From the NCBI GenBank assembly GCA_037893225.1, contig JAZGUH010000001.1, forward strand, positions 1,116,001-1,180,000: DNA of 64,000 nucleotides, read 5' to 3'. Source of the stretch: Hippasteria phrygiana. Its lineage: Eukaryota > Echinodermata > Asteroidea > Valvatida > Goniasteridae. The position numbers and the translations under genes are program-made. This document shows, piece by piece, positions 32,961 to 44,350 of this stretch (position 1 is its first letter; each line of letters opens with the position of its first letter). The notes under the pieces are model-generated. The model did no database searches. It was not told the origin of the DNA and saw only the letters and a program-made list of their open reading frames with translations.

Positions 32961-33372
32961 AATTCGTGACAATCCACAAGGGAAACTGACTAGGTAAATT
33001 TTGAATACATTTTCAAAGTGAACAAAGAAACTGGCAGGAGCGGAATTCGAACCTGCGACCTCCGGAACACCGTACCGGCGTTCTACCAACTGAGCTATCT
33101 TGCCCTATGTTGGCGGTCTCCCAAATTGTCAGTATCTTTGTTCGGGTGGGCGCTAGTCAGAAGTCATAAACCCAGAATGCCGTGTAGCCAGGGATCACAC
33201 CAACATTTTACGATACAACCTGGGAAGCGACATTGTGGGGATCACTCAATGAGGATACGTGTTCCGGAGGTCGCAGGTTCGAATCCCGCTCCTGCCAGTT
33301 TCTTTGTTCACTTTGAAAATGTATTCAAAATTTACCTAAGTAGCCAGTTTCCCTTGTGGATTGTGACGAATT
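32961..33372. repeat. Inverted pair of a tRNA-derived sequence
   Basis: Left arm 32961-33070 and right arm 33259-33372 are near-perfect reverse complements of about 110 bp. Both contain a Pol III B box (GGTTCGAATCCC on the plus strand at about 33278; GGTTCGAATTCC on the minus strand). A spacer of about 190 bp separates them. It reads as a fold-back formed from two head-to-head tRNA-related SINE copies. Its left edge coincides with the 5' end of the LINE. Confidence 0.8.
33033..33105 (-). ncRNA. tRNA-like sequence (SINE head), not a functional tRNA
   Basis: A 73-nt minus-strand stretch starts GGGCAAGATAGCTCAGTTGG and ends AGGTTCGAATTCCGCTCCTG CC. The A box (TAGCTCAGTTGG) and B box (GGTTCGAATTCC) are canonical, so it could be transcribed by Pol III. 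The acceptor ends do not pair (GGGCAAG against CTCCTGCC) and the anticodon arm is irregular. I therefore call it a tRNA-derived SINE or tRNA pseudogene rather than a tRNA gene. Confidence 0.55.
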
Positions 33373-36019
33373 ATAAATTATAAAGTTGTATCCTCATAAA
33401 AGGGGTAACTTTGGGTTCAACACCGCGGTATTACGCGGAGTATTGTAGGGTAGGCTACCTGGCACTACAGCCCCGTAAATCCTCGAGGGTAACCTCGAGT
33501 TACTCCTCCCGTTATCTCCTTCAGTAAACTCACGCAGAGACGACTCTGTAACCCTGAAAAAAAGAAATCATATTTTGAGGTCGTGACAATCTGCGGATTT
33601 CTGGCAGCCAGAAACGATGTTTTCCGGTTCACCAACTTGTAGAGGATGTACTTTTGGCGCAGATGCACGTCTTCCCCTCCACGAACCACCACAGGCTCGA
33701 TTTGCTGGAGAGAAAAAAACAAATTTTAGAGAACACCGGGTCCCCGTTAAGTGGTTTTGCATTTGACGTGCTAAATAGGTCAGGGGAGATCATGTTTTTG
33801 TTTGAAAGGAAGACATGAACAACAGAAAAGTGAAAGCCCTCTCTTAGTCTCAGATCTTAATTTTGGACGCAGGTGGCGGTCCGCACACCCCGGTCTGCCT
33901 TGTCCTGCGGGCCAAAGAACTGCTATGAATGTTATCGGCTGTCTGACCTTTCTGCTGAACTTTTCCAAGTCTCTGATTTCTTTGTCCCCGATGGTATCAG
34001 CTGGTTGGCTCCGAAACTCTCGTTTCAGCTGCCGACATTTATTCCCTATATGATACGACAAACTATTGGAAATGTGAGCCCCATTTTGAGAATCGTACTT
34101 TTTTTCCCCCTAGAAAGATTGTCGAGTGTGATGTTTCGGGCTTGTTGAGCGATCCCATAGAGCGCCTATAAGTTCAATAATTACAGAAAGGTGTATATTA
34201 ATACACAGGAGTATTGGTCTACATCTGCAGCGCATTCCCATCACGCTATAGCGGTATTTGTCAAAAGCATAATGCACAGGAAATGGCAGTTGTTTTTATG
34301 CAAATGATTTCATTGCCGCGCAGGTTGCTTATTTTTATAATATTATCAACTTTTCTCCAAACCTGAACCCGTACGCACAAAGCGTTTTGGTGTTCAAGCA
34401 GATTATTACCATTCCATTTGGTTACGTTGCGTCCTTGTCTGTTTTAGTGATCGATTCTGCGTCCGCATAAAACGTGAAATATCAACCTATCAGGAAAAAT
34501 GCGCTAATTTGATTTTGGTGTTCTTCGTCATGCAGGTATGACAGCTATACATGCAATGAGCCCTATCTGAACGACCTGCAAGGACGATAAAAACGTGATG
34601 AATTCCCTAACGCATTGCCCACAATCCGCTGGTAAATTTCGAGTTTGCGCAAACGAACGGCACCTATTGTCTGCAAACGAATAGTCCAAAATTACGCCAT
34701 GGGGCTCATTTGAATACATTGTATGCAACTACGCCTTTATGGGGCACAAACGGAAATGAATTCACGAGTATTGAAGTAATTTACAAGTAGCTTTAATTCA
34801 GAAATTATAATCTGCATTCTTTAGATTGAAGTTAGGTTACTAAATTTGGCAATTTATTTCAATAAACGCGAATACACTACTATTTGTACCCGAAAATGAC
34901 GTCGTTATACACTGCCCGTCGTTCCACTGCCCTAAAGAATGTGGCCGATTACGAGGAACCCCCGTCCCACCAGTTATGGTTAAATCGTGATATCCATTGC
35001 TGCGACATCATTAAAAAAAATGGCGAATCCAGAGCACAGAAAGGCACCTCAAAAATTTTCCGCCCGCAAGATAATTTGATAATAAGTGTGAGATTTGAGC
35101 TTTATGAGGAGATCGATCAAACGAACTGTAATGATTGGACAGCACCGCATTACACAAAATAAGGGTAGGGGAATTACTCGTTAATTCTCTAGCTTTAGCC
35201 TGGGCTTTAATTATTGGCTTGGGGTCAACAAATGAAGTTCCTCCAGTACCCGTCAATACCATCTGGTGGCGCTGGGTGGCGCTGGATGCCGCTATTGCTG
35301 AGACACCAGATTGATATTGAGAATTCGAGCAAATGTCGCGATGTCACGCACCCTTTGCCGTGGCATGATTAGATCCGTGCGGTGACGGATAATGTCACAG
35401 CCATCTGTCTGTTGAGGTCATGACTTGTCAAGACAGTTGGACGAGAGAGCATACAGTACCACGAATCTGTAGTCAAATTAACGAGGAGTGAAATCATTGA
35501 GAGACACTTTAGCTCTACATAGCTTGATCAACTAGTATTAACTTGTTTGTTCAAGACGTGATTTCGAGGATAGCATTGTATTTTTATTTCCCAAAGTGCC
35601 ACCACTACCAGTAACTGGCTGGATACTTGTTAACATTTTTTTTACTGCTGGATATTGAACAATATTTGGAACATGCATTTGCAGCATCTGCAAGCAACCC
35701 CTGCCATTTGTTTAAAATATTGTGAGCTTAATTGGCAGGGAAACCGCACCATAAGTTACCAAAATAATGCTTCTTGAAATTTCATGACATACTACTTTTT
35801 GATAGTCATGATAAAATGCCGATTGGTGAAAGAGCATTGCCAAATGCATGGTATTCAAATTTCTGATATGTCCTTATTTTGTAACGCGAGTTTCCGTTAA
35901 AGTCTCATCGCCAAGCCAACCATGTTTTTAAAGATCTTTTGTGAAATAAAAGCATCCTAAATATGATTTGATAAAAAGAGCACAGAGATTGTTACACTCT
36001 TAAACGCAATGCGAGCTGC
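33373..36019. other. Non-coding interval
   Basis: No recognisable coding region. A 92-codon open frame at 34884-35162 has no known motif and no neighbouring exon support. Confidence 0.45.
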
Positions 36020-36176
36020 CATAGAGCACCGAAGTGATGACGTCAATGCAATGTTTGGAACCAGGATACTTTTGTTATGTGTTTGCATGACTGGCTGTTA
36101 ACAAAGGAACAGTCGAAATTTACATTTGTTTGGAACCAGTTGTCATGCCAACTGACGTCAGACTTCGGTATTCTAT
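36020..36176. repeat. Small inverted-repeat element (ATAGA...ACCGAAGT arms)
   Basis: catagagcaccgaagtgatg at 36020 is mirrored imperfectly at 36153-36176 (tgacgtcagacttcggtatt). A related half-copy in the opposite orientation lies at about 51385-51435. It is probably a dispersed MITE. Confidence 0.6.
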
Positions 36177-36467
36177 AGAAGTGCGCTTTAGCTGTTGAGT
36201 GGTTATTTAACAACAAAGTCCAAGCAAGGTGCAAGCATCTTTGGTGTGCAAGGATACGGGCCTAATCGCTTAACATATAATAGAAACTGACTTTGTCCTG
36301 ATTCCGCATGGAAGGAAGTAGCTGTGGACAAAACGGGCGCCAGTTGCTGAGCGACTGATGAATGGTAGACATATGGAGTTATCGTTGTCTGTACCAGGAT
36401 CAGTCATGATGAGATGTACAAGAAGTGTTGAGAGATTTTATACGTGGATGTGATGGATGGAAGGGGT

Positions 36468-36486
36468 GGGGGGGGGGGGGGGGGGG
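36468..36486. repeat. Poly(dG) run, 19 bp
   Basis: Uninterrupted G run. Confidence 0.95.
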
Positions 36487-37309
36487 AGTATTTCAATTAG
36501 CCGGGAAAATCATGGATGACTGGACTGACACGTGATTTCTCCAAAACACGTTTCCTCTCACGATCTTCAAACACGGTTGAGTGATAGGCATTAGAATGTG
36601 GGTTGTGGAAGACAATCATCCGTGAAATTCTGAGTCTGCAGGCTTGAATTCGCGAAAATAGCCTACGCGTTGATACGCTCGTATGAATTTAACGAAAAAT
36701 CGCACCGATCTGCGCACATCTGGGTTTGAAAGCAAGGCTCATTGCTGAGTAAACAAGCTATGCCGCGTTCATACAGTTTATACACGGTAAAATCTTTTGA
36801 ATTAAAAAAAAACTACTGATCGAGTCGCCCAAAAACAATCTAATGCAGGTAAGTTTATTGAGAAAAGGTTGAACATTATGTCGGTTCAGAATGAATTTGG
36901 ACCGTCACGGTTTTTGTCGTGATGAACCGCTACCGCTTGACCATGCTGACTGTGAGCTACGCTTTCATTTGCCGTGATGCAAGCATGAATGGATTTGTTG
37001 ATTAGCACTGTTTGTTTAGTACTCAGAGCCTCGCTTATGTGAAATCCATTCATTATTATACTATTTAATTAAATCTGGGGAAAAGGTTTGTGAAACAGTG
37101 TCTGACATGTGCGTATGTGGGTTCGAGCCCCGCCACTACTCAAGCAATCACGGTGGTGGCGTTCTTCTGAGCACGGACACATTTGCCTCTCTCCACCCCA
37201 TTTCAAGCAAGATATGGGACAGAGGGACCCCCCCCCCCCCCCCTCTTTTGTGTTGGTCATTGGTTCCCGAAATCTCAGGAATTCCTCTCAGATATCCAGG
37301 GGGATGAGA

Positions 37310-37490
37310 GTGTAAATACCGGCAATCGTGGACTATGGACAAAAGGGTTAGGGCGTAGACAAAGGGTCCACGATTGACCGAACGTCCACGATTGAAAATC
37401 GTGTACAAAACACACGGGAGGCCTTCCGAAAAAGTTAATGTACAAACAAAACAGGGACAATAGGAGGTCCGCGATTGCCGGTATTTACAC
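37310..37490. mobile_element. MITE with TACCGGCAATCGTGGAC ends, copy 1
   Basis: Inverted ends GTGTAAATACCGGCAATCG and CGATTGCCGGTATTTACAC at 37310-37490. The interior, with gtccacgattgaaaatcgtgtacaaaa, matches the copy at 48309-48480 in reverse orientation. Confidence 0.78.
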
Positions 37491-37788
37491 ACTTGAGTGT
37501 GTAATAGTCTGGAGTGTGGAGAGATATACCGTACCCTGTGGAGACATGAAAACAATAGAGACAAAGGGACCGAATAGGTCTCCACATGGCAATTATATGG
37601 GTTTGGTTGTCTCCACAAGGAATTTTGTGTACAAAGTCTATGGGGGTTTGCTTAAGTACAGGGACAAAGGGGAGAACAATGCCATGTCTCCACAGGGATG
37701 CAAAAACGCGGATGGGTGTATAGGGTATAGGGACAAGAGGCGGGTACCCCTTGGTCCCATATATTGCTGGGTATAGCTTCCATGGACC

Positions 37789-37972
37789 GCACGATATGGG
37801 GGAAGGGTACCCCCCCCCCCCCCCCCCCCCTTTGTCCCTATACCCTAAGCACACTCCAGAATATTTTACCTAACACATCCCCTAGATTTCTGAAAAGAAT
37901 TCCTGAGATTCCGGGAACACAATGACCAACACAAAAGAGGGGGAGAGGGGGGGCCCTTCCCCCATATCGTGC
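37789..37972. mobile_element. GCACGATAT-ended MITE with poly(dC), copy 1
   Basis: Starts GCACGATATGGGGGAAGGGT and ends ...CCCCCATATCGTGC. It contains a 20-bp poly(dC) run, tccctataccctaa, and gaattcctgagattccggga. The same order is found at 55088-55280. Confidence 0.78.
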
Positions 37973-38476
37973 TTCATAATGACGCTCGAGTCAGTGACTT
38001 GACACTTGACTTGACTTGAAAAAAATTGACTTGCCAACATTAACCAAGATATATTTCGCTCGATGTTTTTATTTAAATTTTGGCCTGGAATCGGCATCGT
38101 GAACTTTATTGTTGGCCTACTAACCTTAACCATGTAGGAATGTAGCATACAGCGCGCGCTGTTGAGCGACCAATCGGTATTATTCAAACAAGTTGTTTTA
38201 TGAAAAAGCTGTATGTGTGTAACGCTACGTGCATAAACGAATTAACGTATAGAAGCAATTGGAAAAGAGGTTGAAGTAATACCGTACTATTGATAGCAAG
38301 AAATGCGGGAAAATAATCTCAAGATAAAACGTAAACACTTTTTAAATCCTTTAGTTAATTTTTTACATGTTTGCTACTATAGCTGAATGATTTTCATAAA
38401 GGAAATGTCTTTTTTCGAATCTGTTGATTTGAGTTGAATCATTTAAACTGCTTGTTTGATGCAAATTCTCTGTACA

Positions 38477-38522
38477 CGGATTACACGTGCATCGGGCGAT
38501 ACCGGTATGCACGTGTAATCCG
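38477..38522. repeat. Palindrome, 16-bp perfect arms
   Basis: CGGATTACACGTGCAT and its exact reverse complement, separated by 14 bases that contain CGGGCGATACCGG. Confidence 0.85.
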
Positions 38523-38555
38523 CTAGCGCGCTATACATATACATGACGAGTACAT

Positions 38556-38704
38556 ATAGACCCTTTTACGGCCGGATCCGGATAGCCCGCCTATGGGATT
38601 TTGTGTTCAAAATTTAGCGCAAACTGTCTCACAATGCAGTGCAGCATATACCTTACATACACTGCACACTTCTGCATAGGTCTATCCGGTCGTAAAGGGT
38701 CTAT
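38556..38704. mobile_element. MITE with ATAGACCCTTTTACG ends
   Basis: ATAGACCCTTTTACGGCCGG at the left is mirrored by CCGGTCGTAAAGGGTCTAT at the right, giving an element of about 149 bp with no coding capacity. Confidence 0.75.
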
Positions 38705-39496
38705 TCTCGAGGTCGGCATGACGTCACATCTTCCCCTTTGTCCTATTAATTACACGGCGCCCGATGCGTTTGTTTTCCCATTTGCGCTGCCTAGCAACCC
38801 ATTGATCGTACTTGTAAACAAACAGTTTGATATATGGTAAATATTTACTGACTTCATTTAAAAAGTAATAACGACTTGACTTTGATTTGAAAAAAAATGA
38901 CTTGCGACTTCACTTGACTTGACCTTTCCTCGATGCAAAACACTGCCAAAGACCGTTTGAAAACGAGGATCTCAATGTCACAATAAACAACGTTATGCTG
39001 ATCGTGCGCCTGCGCTGCGCTGCCTTTTATGGTCTGATGTATTCATGCATGAATGAATGTGCTGAAAAGCGTTGTTTTGTTTGCCACTGACATTCTCGCT
39101 TTCAACCCGGAAGTGCACAGAAGGGGCTAATGTGAAATTCCTCTATTGCCATAACAACCCTCAGGAAAGTGGGACTACTTTAATGGAATAGGCCTCCGCT
39201 GTTAAGCCCCAAGTCTTACAATAAAACCAGTACAGTTTGCCAGAATACATGCAGATACGCACCGGACTGATAGTTATTGTTCCTACTACAAGGCTGTTCG
39301 GGCGTGGCCAATCCATGATCCAAAATGTGTGAATATGCCTCCATCCCAAAATGGTGATTGTCCAAAAGATCAGTCATACCCGAATGCTCACTGTTACCTA
39401 TATGAGACACCTGTAACCATGGGCGGTGATCCCGGGGGGATGGGGGGGATATATCCCCCCCACTTTTTGACCTGGGGGGGATGACCAATGTAATCA

Positions 39497-39513
39497 TCCC
39501 CCCCCCCCCCCCC
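39497..39513. repeat. Poly(dC) run in a G/C-rich dispersed repeat
   Basis: Part of a symmetrical segment (39435-39520) with ggggggatatatcccccc, actttttgacc and poly-C followed by acttttt. Confidence 0.85.
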
Positions 39514-39642
39514 ACTTTTTAAGGGTATAGGCGTACTAACTTGCGCAGAGTCCGTAACTTGCCAATACATGTATTTTTGTTTCGCTATACACGTGATGAC
39601 TTTCCATTGATCCCTTTAATATAACCCATCCCCATAGACTAA

Positions 39643-40295
39643 TGCCTAATTCACATTTGGCCTGCGATGGGTCTACGGAGCCCGTATCCTGCCCGTATCC
39701 CCCTTTCCGTGCGGCCTCCGTGCGGAGGCAGGAGGCGGCCGTGAGATTTTCGTACGGATTCACGGGCGCCGCGGCCTCTACGATTTTGTTTAGCGAGAAG
39801 TTATACAAATTAGAAAAATCGTAAGCCCGTAGCCCGTAGACATGTCGTAGGTGGCATTGCACAATCCCCGCACGGGCACCGCGCGGAGGCCGCGCGCTGA
39901 TCGTGCAGAAAACGCAAGATATTAGGTGGACATTGGGGTCAAAAAAAAACCGTACGGAGATTGTAGGCTCTTGGGACAATCGCACGGCCCTCACACAGCT
40001 ATCGCAAGGTTGCCGCTCGCTGCCCGTGCAGTACCCGTGAAATCGCACGGATATCACACGGATATTGAGCAGTCATCCCGCGGCAACCCCACAGCGGCCG
40101 CACCATCTCCGCGCAGCCTCTGTACGGCTTTGCCCCGGCCTGCCCCCGAGGGCCCGTACGAGAAATCACACGATGCTCGTACACAATGTGAACACATACG
40201 CCTTAGCCCGTAGCCACCTACGATGCCTCAAAAATCGTACGGAAAATCGTAGACCCATTTATCGCACGGCGCCCGGGGCAAATGTGAATTAGGCA
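39643..40295. mobile_element. Harbinger-like MITE, 653 bp, TAA target site
   Basis: Inverted ends TGCCTAATTCACATTTG / CAAATGTGAATTAGGCA (17 of 17) flanked by TAA at 39640-39642 and 40296-40298. A 3-bp TWA duplication is the mark of the PIF/Harbinger group. The interior is unusually GC-rich for this window and full of CGCACGG / CCGTGCG and CGTACGG repeats, so it could fold strongly. Open frames inside are by-products of this composition. Confidence 0.82.
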
Positions 40296-40525
40296 TAAGC
40301 ACTAGTTTGCCTGTCCTCACTTTTTCCGGAACAAAGAAATAAATGTGAGGACAGTATTGTTCCCTTTGTTATACCCCTTTTTCTGTCCTCGCGTGTAATG
40401 CGATACCATGACACCTTGACAGGCCAGCACCACGCAGCCCAGCAAGTTCGAGTGTCGTTCGTTTACTTTCCCTGCATTGAGTTTAAACGCACTGTGGGCA
40501 AGAGCTCGGTATGTACAGGCGCGGA

Positions 40526-40571
40526 TCCGGGGGGGGGGGGGTGGCCGCGGGGGCACGTCCCCCCCCCCCCC
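40526..40571. repeat. Poly(dG) followed by poly(dC)
   Basis: A G run at about 40528-40541 and a C run at about 40559-40571 flank GTGGCCGCGGGGGCACG, so they can pair as a hairpin. An A-rich and then GA-rich tract (40590-40650) follows. Confidence 0.85.
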
Positions 40572-40989
40572 GGTAAATTGAGTCCAACAAAAAAAAAGAA
40601 AAAAAGAGAAAAAAAGAAGAGGGAAAAAAAAGAGGGGGAGGTGAGAGAAAGGGAAGGGAGGAGGGCAACCTCCTTAAAAAAATACCGCCGCCGATATTAA
40701 ACATCTGCTGTGTCTACTTTTTGGCATAAAACTACTGAAAAATGCAATAAGAAAAAAAAAGGTTATCAATCATGCCATGGAACTTGAATCCCTCTTTTAA
40801 GAGAAAACCGGCGTATTTCCCGGATCCCTGGGATTTCAACTCTGTCCATCGATCCCCTTCAATCGCGGTGCATCTCAACATATAATTCCCTTGGGGAGTT
40901 TATTACTTAACAGGTTAAATGGCCCCAACCAGCAGGAAACAATGGATCACTTGACTGAATGACATACATGCCGGTTTCACACTATGCTC

Positions 40990-41045
40990 TTACCCGGGTA
41001 ATTGCCGGGTTAACGAAAAATTTAACCCGGCAATTACCCGGGTAA
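40990..41045. repeat. Perfect 24-bp-arm palindrome
   Basis: TTACCCGGGTAATTGCCGGG begins the left arm (40990-41013). After 8 bases the exact reverse complement follows (41022-41045). The flanks carry tttcacactatg / cgttcacactac, which suggests a hAT-like MITE, unproven. Confidence 0.9.
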
Positions 41046-41247
41046 TGTGGAGCGTTCACACTACAATTCGCCGGGTTAGAAATCTTCTGCCGATGGTTTT
41101 AACACAGGGCAAGGAACAGTCTGAAATCAAGCCCTTCTTTTGAAAACTTCAACTGAACTGAATTAAAACCAAGAAAAATTCCGGATAAATTAAAAATGAA
41201 GGGGAAAAACTGCAAAGTAGACGCCAAAAATGGGGGAGGGAGAAACT

Positions 41248-41973
41248 TAGATTTTTGTAGTGATGCATGACATGGCTAAAAAATTGCAAAAAAGAATGGC
41301 TAACATAATGATATATATATTCTCCATATACAATGTAATCTTAACAAATAAAAAAAAAAAAAGTCAGGTGAAAGTGGTCAGGAATCGCCTCAGATTGCAC
41401 CACAGAGCATCCAGAATCCAAAATTTTCTGGGGCCCTTAAGCGGGCCCCGGACCCCACGCCGTAAGGGCTTCGCGCTCGCATTTATCCATTTTGGGTGTG
41501 CCCCCGTCTAGATTTTTGTAGTCATGACATGGCTAAAATAATCACTAGAAAATAATGGCAAAATCATGATATACATGTATATATTCTCCATAAAATCGTC
41601 ACAACTTTTGTTAAAAAAATCAGGTGAAAGTAGCCAGGAATCGCCTCAGATTGCACCACTGGGGCATCCACACTCCAAAAATTTCCGGGGCCCTTAAGCG
41701 GGTTCCGGACCCCACACCGTAAGGGCTTCGCGCTCGCATTTATCCGTTTCGGTTTGCCCCGTCTAGACTTTTGTAGTCATGACATGGCTAAAATAATGGC
41801 TAGAAAATAATGCCTAAAATCATGATATCTATAGTCTCCATAAAATCGTCAAAACTTTTGTTTAAAAAAAGTCAGATGAAAGTGGCCAGGAATCGCCTCA
41901 GATTGCACCACAGAGCATCCAGAATCCAAAATTTTACGGGCCCCTTAACCTGGCCCCGGACCCCACGCCGTAA
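41248..41973. repeat. Three tandem units of about 255 bp
   Basis: Units start at 41248, 41509 and 41764 with TAGA(T/C)TTTTGTAG. Each has GACATGGCTAAAA, GGAATCGCCTCAGATTGCAC and GGACCCCACRCCGTAAG. The third is truncated before the CTTCGCGCTCGC block. Divergence between units is moderate, so the array is not new. Confidence 0.9.
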
Positions 41974-44195
41974 GTTCAGATCCCAACAAAGATGATGGCC
42001 TTTTATTTTATTGTTTTCACTTAACTAACACACCCAACAAAGGCAATACAAAGTTGCAACGGCAAACGGATTTTGTTACGCGCCAACAGACGGTATGAAC
42101 GCACGTGCGGCGCATGTAATACAATGTAATTAAAATACCGATAGTAGATTTCAACTGACATTCACTGGGAATCGGCGCGCACTCACACACAAACGTTTGT
42201 GCGTCCTGCAAATAAGTGTTTGGGAACTTTTGTTAGAGCCTGAGTTTTGCATCTCCGGCATTCCAGTTATAATGTCGCCAAGTATACATCATTGTCCACC
42301 ATATGTTTTCATAGTTTTTGTCAAGTGTAGACCAAATCACATTCTAATCATGCCTTACCGAAATGCATCTAGGCATTATTTTGCAATAATTATTTTGTAA
42401 ATAATTTATTCTTAATATAATGCATAGGCATTATTTGTGTTGCTGGGTGACCAGAGCTCCATTGTGCAAAGAGACGCTTACGCTTCCAAATACATTGGAT
42501 GAGAAATTTGAGTTTTGAAGATCTTTTGTATTTTTTAATGCTTGAAGGTGTTAATTATTGTCATTTATTGCAATTCAAGCTCAAGAAAAGGTTGAATTTT
42601 GACACAATTTTGCACCTAAAATTGTGTAAACCCCAGGGGCTCCAGGGGGCTTTACCTTAACCCCTAGCAAGGGCTTTGCGCCTGCAACCCACCAGGGGGC
42701 CCGGCGGTCCCTTGGACCCCGTGCCGTGTCGCGCTCCACACAAAGGATGGCCTTTCAAAAATCATCCCCCCCCCCCCACATGTAACAAGAAATCTCCGCG
42801 CATGCCTGTAACGATGTCTGTAGCAAGCTGATCTACTCCATATATAATTGTTGCAGCATTTGATCATAATATTCTTCTCTGTGTTGTCGAGCATGCATGT
42901 ACATGTAGTTTGTTCTGGTTCGTTTTCAGTGCTTTCTAATTATTCGACTCTAGGGCTTAAAAAAAAAATCTGTTTTAGGTATTTAAAAAAAATGGAAGGT
43001 ACTGCAGAACTTTCCACCACAAAGATCAAAAGATGGCGCCATTTCCCGCTTTGACGTGATTGTTATTATGACCTAATTTCACGTATACTTTTCTAAACAA
43101 ATTCCGATAAAGAAAACTTCTGATAGAGTATGAATAGTGGATGGCACTTGGACTGAGGGAGGGTCTGCACAATTCGCCGGCGGCGGTAACCATTCTCTGG
43201 GCTGAGAACATTGACTGGCTGTGAAGCAGCGGATGATTTTTCTCGTCATCGACCTACGGGTTCCACGGCTGCTGTTCGAATGCGCAACAGGATTGGCCAC
43301 AAGAAGGAAACATGTTCAAAATTGTGAACTTTAAAACGTTTTCAGAGTGAAAGATGACATTCTCACTATGTCTTAAACAACCGTAGATTTCAAAAATAAT
43401 GTTTCAGTATTGGTAACAAATACGATTGTAGTTAATATAATGACATTTAATTTCATATATCATTAAAACGTTGAATATTTTTGTTTGTTGTTTCTGTTTT
43501 TCTTTTTTTACAAAAATAATGATGAGCAGGCTTTGAGCTCACACATTCAGAGTGCAGTCTCTGTGACAACTCTATTCACTTGAGACCCATGATAAAGATA
43601 CATGTAGAGAGGCAGACATACACTTTGGCCAGTTTTTTAACATTTGCTCCAATGCTCCAATGTCCTCCAATGGCATTCGATCAATTTCCGATCCATATAA
43701 GTGTTTTTTGTTTTCCTGATCTTTGTGATAGCACATAATTTATTAACGCGCCTTATGTCCTTCCTATATGATTTTAGAACTTTTATAGTTTTCAATGTTA
43801 CATGCCTGGTTTATTTATATTTTAGACAGCCTCTGCAACGCGCAGAATTCAGTAAACAATGACTATGTTAATATAACATTATTGACCGGTGAATATCACC
43901 CTTATCATTTAATATATTGAACTTCAGGTAATTTCAGTCGATATACATTCACATTCATTCCGTTTCAAGAAGATGAAATATATTCAATAAAGTATACATT
44001 TGTCACCATATAACTTTGATATATAATCTTTTATACATTTCATTCTATAGTGTTCTTATACAGCTATGATACATAGAAAATCGCTTTGCTATCTACAGAT
44101 AGTTATCATGTTCCATTTTATAATTTCATGAACAGCACAAATACTCTAAAGCAGTATGTTAGAAAGTAACCATCCGATATCTACACTGAACCGTA
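41974..44195. other. Non-coding interval
   Basis: It contains a G/C-rich dispersed-repeat fragment at about 42600-42780 (aggggctccagggggc, gggctttgcgcctgc) with a short poly-C. No gene seen. Confidence 0.45.
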
Positions 44196-44350
44196 CACTG
44201 CAAAAACCGTGGTGTTAAATTAACACCATGTGGTGTTTATACTGAACCATTCGCCCAATGTAAACACCACATGGTGTTAATTTAATGCCACAGTTTTTGC
44301 AGTTTATAAATACCGCACGGTGTTTATCTAACACCACCGTTTTTGCAGTG
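44196..44350. mobile_element. MITE with CACTGCAAAAAC ends
   Basis: Ends CACTGCAAAAACC / GGTTTTTGCAGTG-like, 155 bp. Inside, GGTGTTAAATTAACACC and repeated GTGGTGTTTA / AACACCAC motifs form a second, nested hairpin. It shares its TTTTTGCAGTG terminus with 62195-62405. Confidence 0.75.

Larger units (their letters stand above)
37207..37972. repeat. Compound nested inverted-repeat cluster
   Basis: 37207-37309 (gatatgggacagaggg, poly-C, gtgttggtcattggttcccg, aggaattc) is the inverted counterpart of 37876-37972. Between the arms lie a separate MITE (37310-37490) and other fold-back fragments with ACAGGGACAAAGGGG-like motifs. This is successive insertion of small elements into one another. Confidence 0.7.

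Noticed and set aside
33033..33105. Functional tRNA gene.
   Set aside because: A and B boxes are good, but the acceptor ends do not pair and the anticodon arm is irregular. The sequence is also part of a larger inverted repeat.
39536..40213. Open frames of 95-173 residues on both strands.
   Set aside because: All lie in the GC-rich MITE (39643-40295), are mutually overlapping, and lack motifs.
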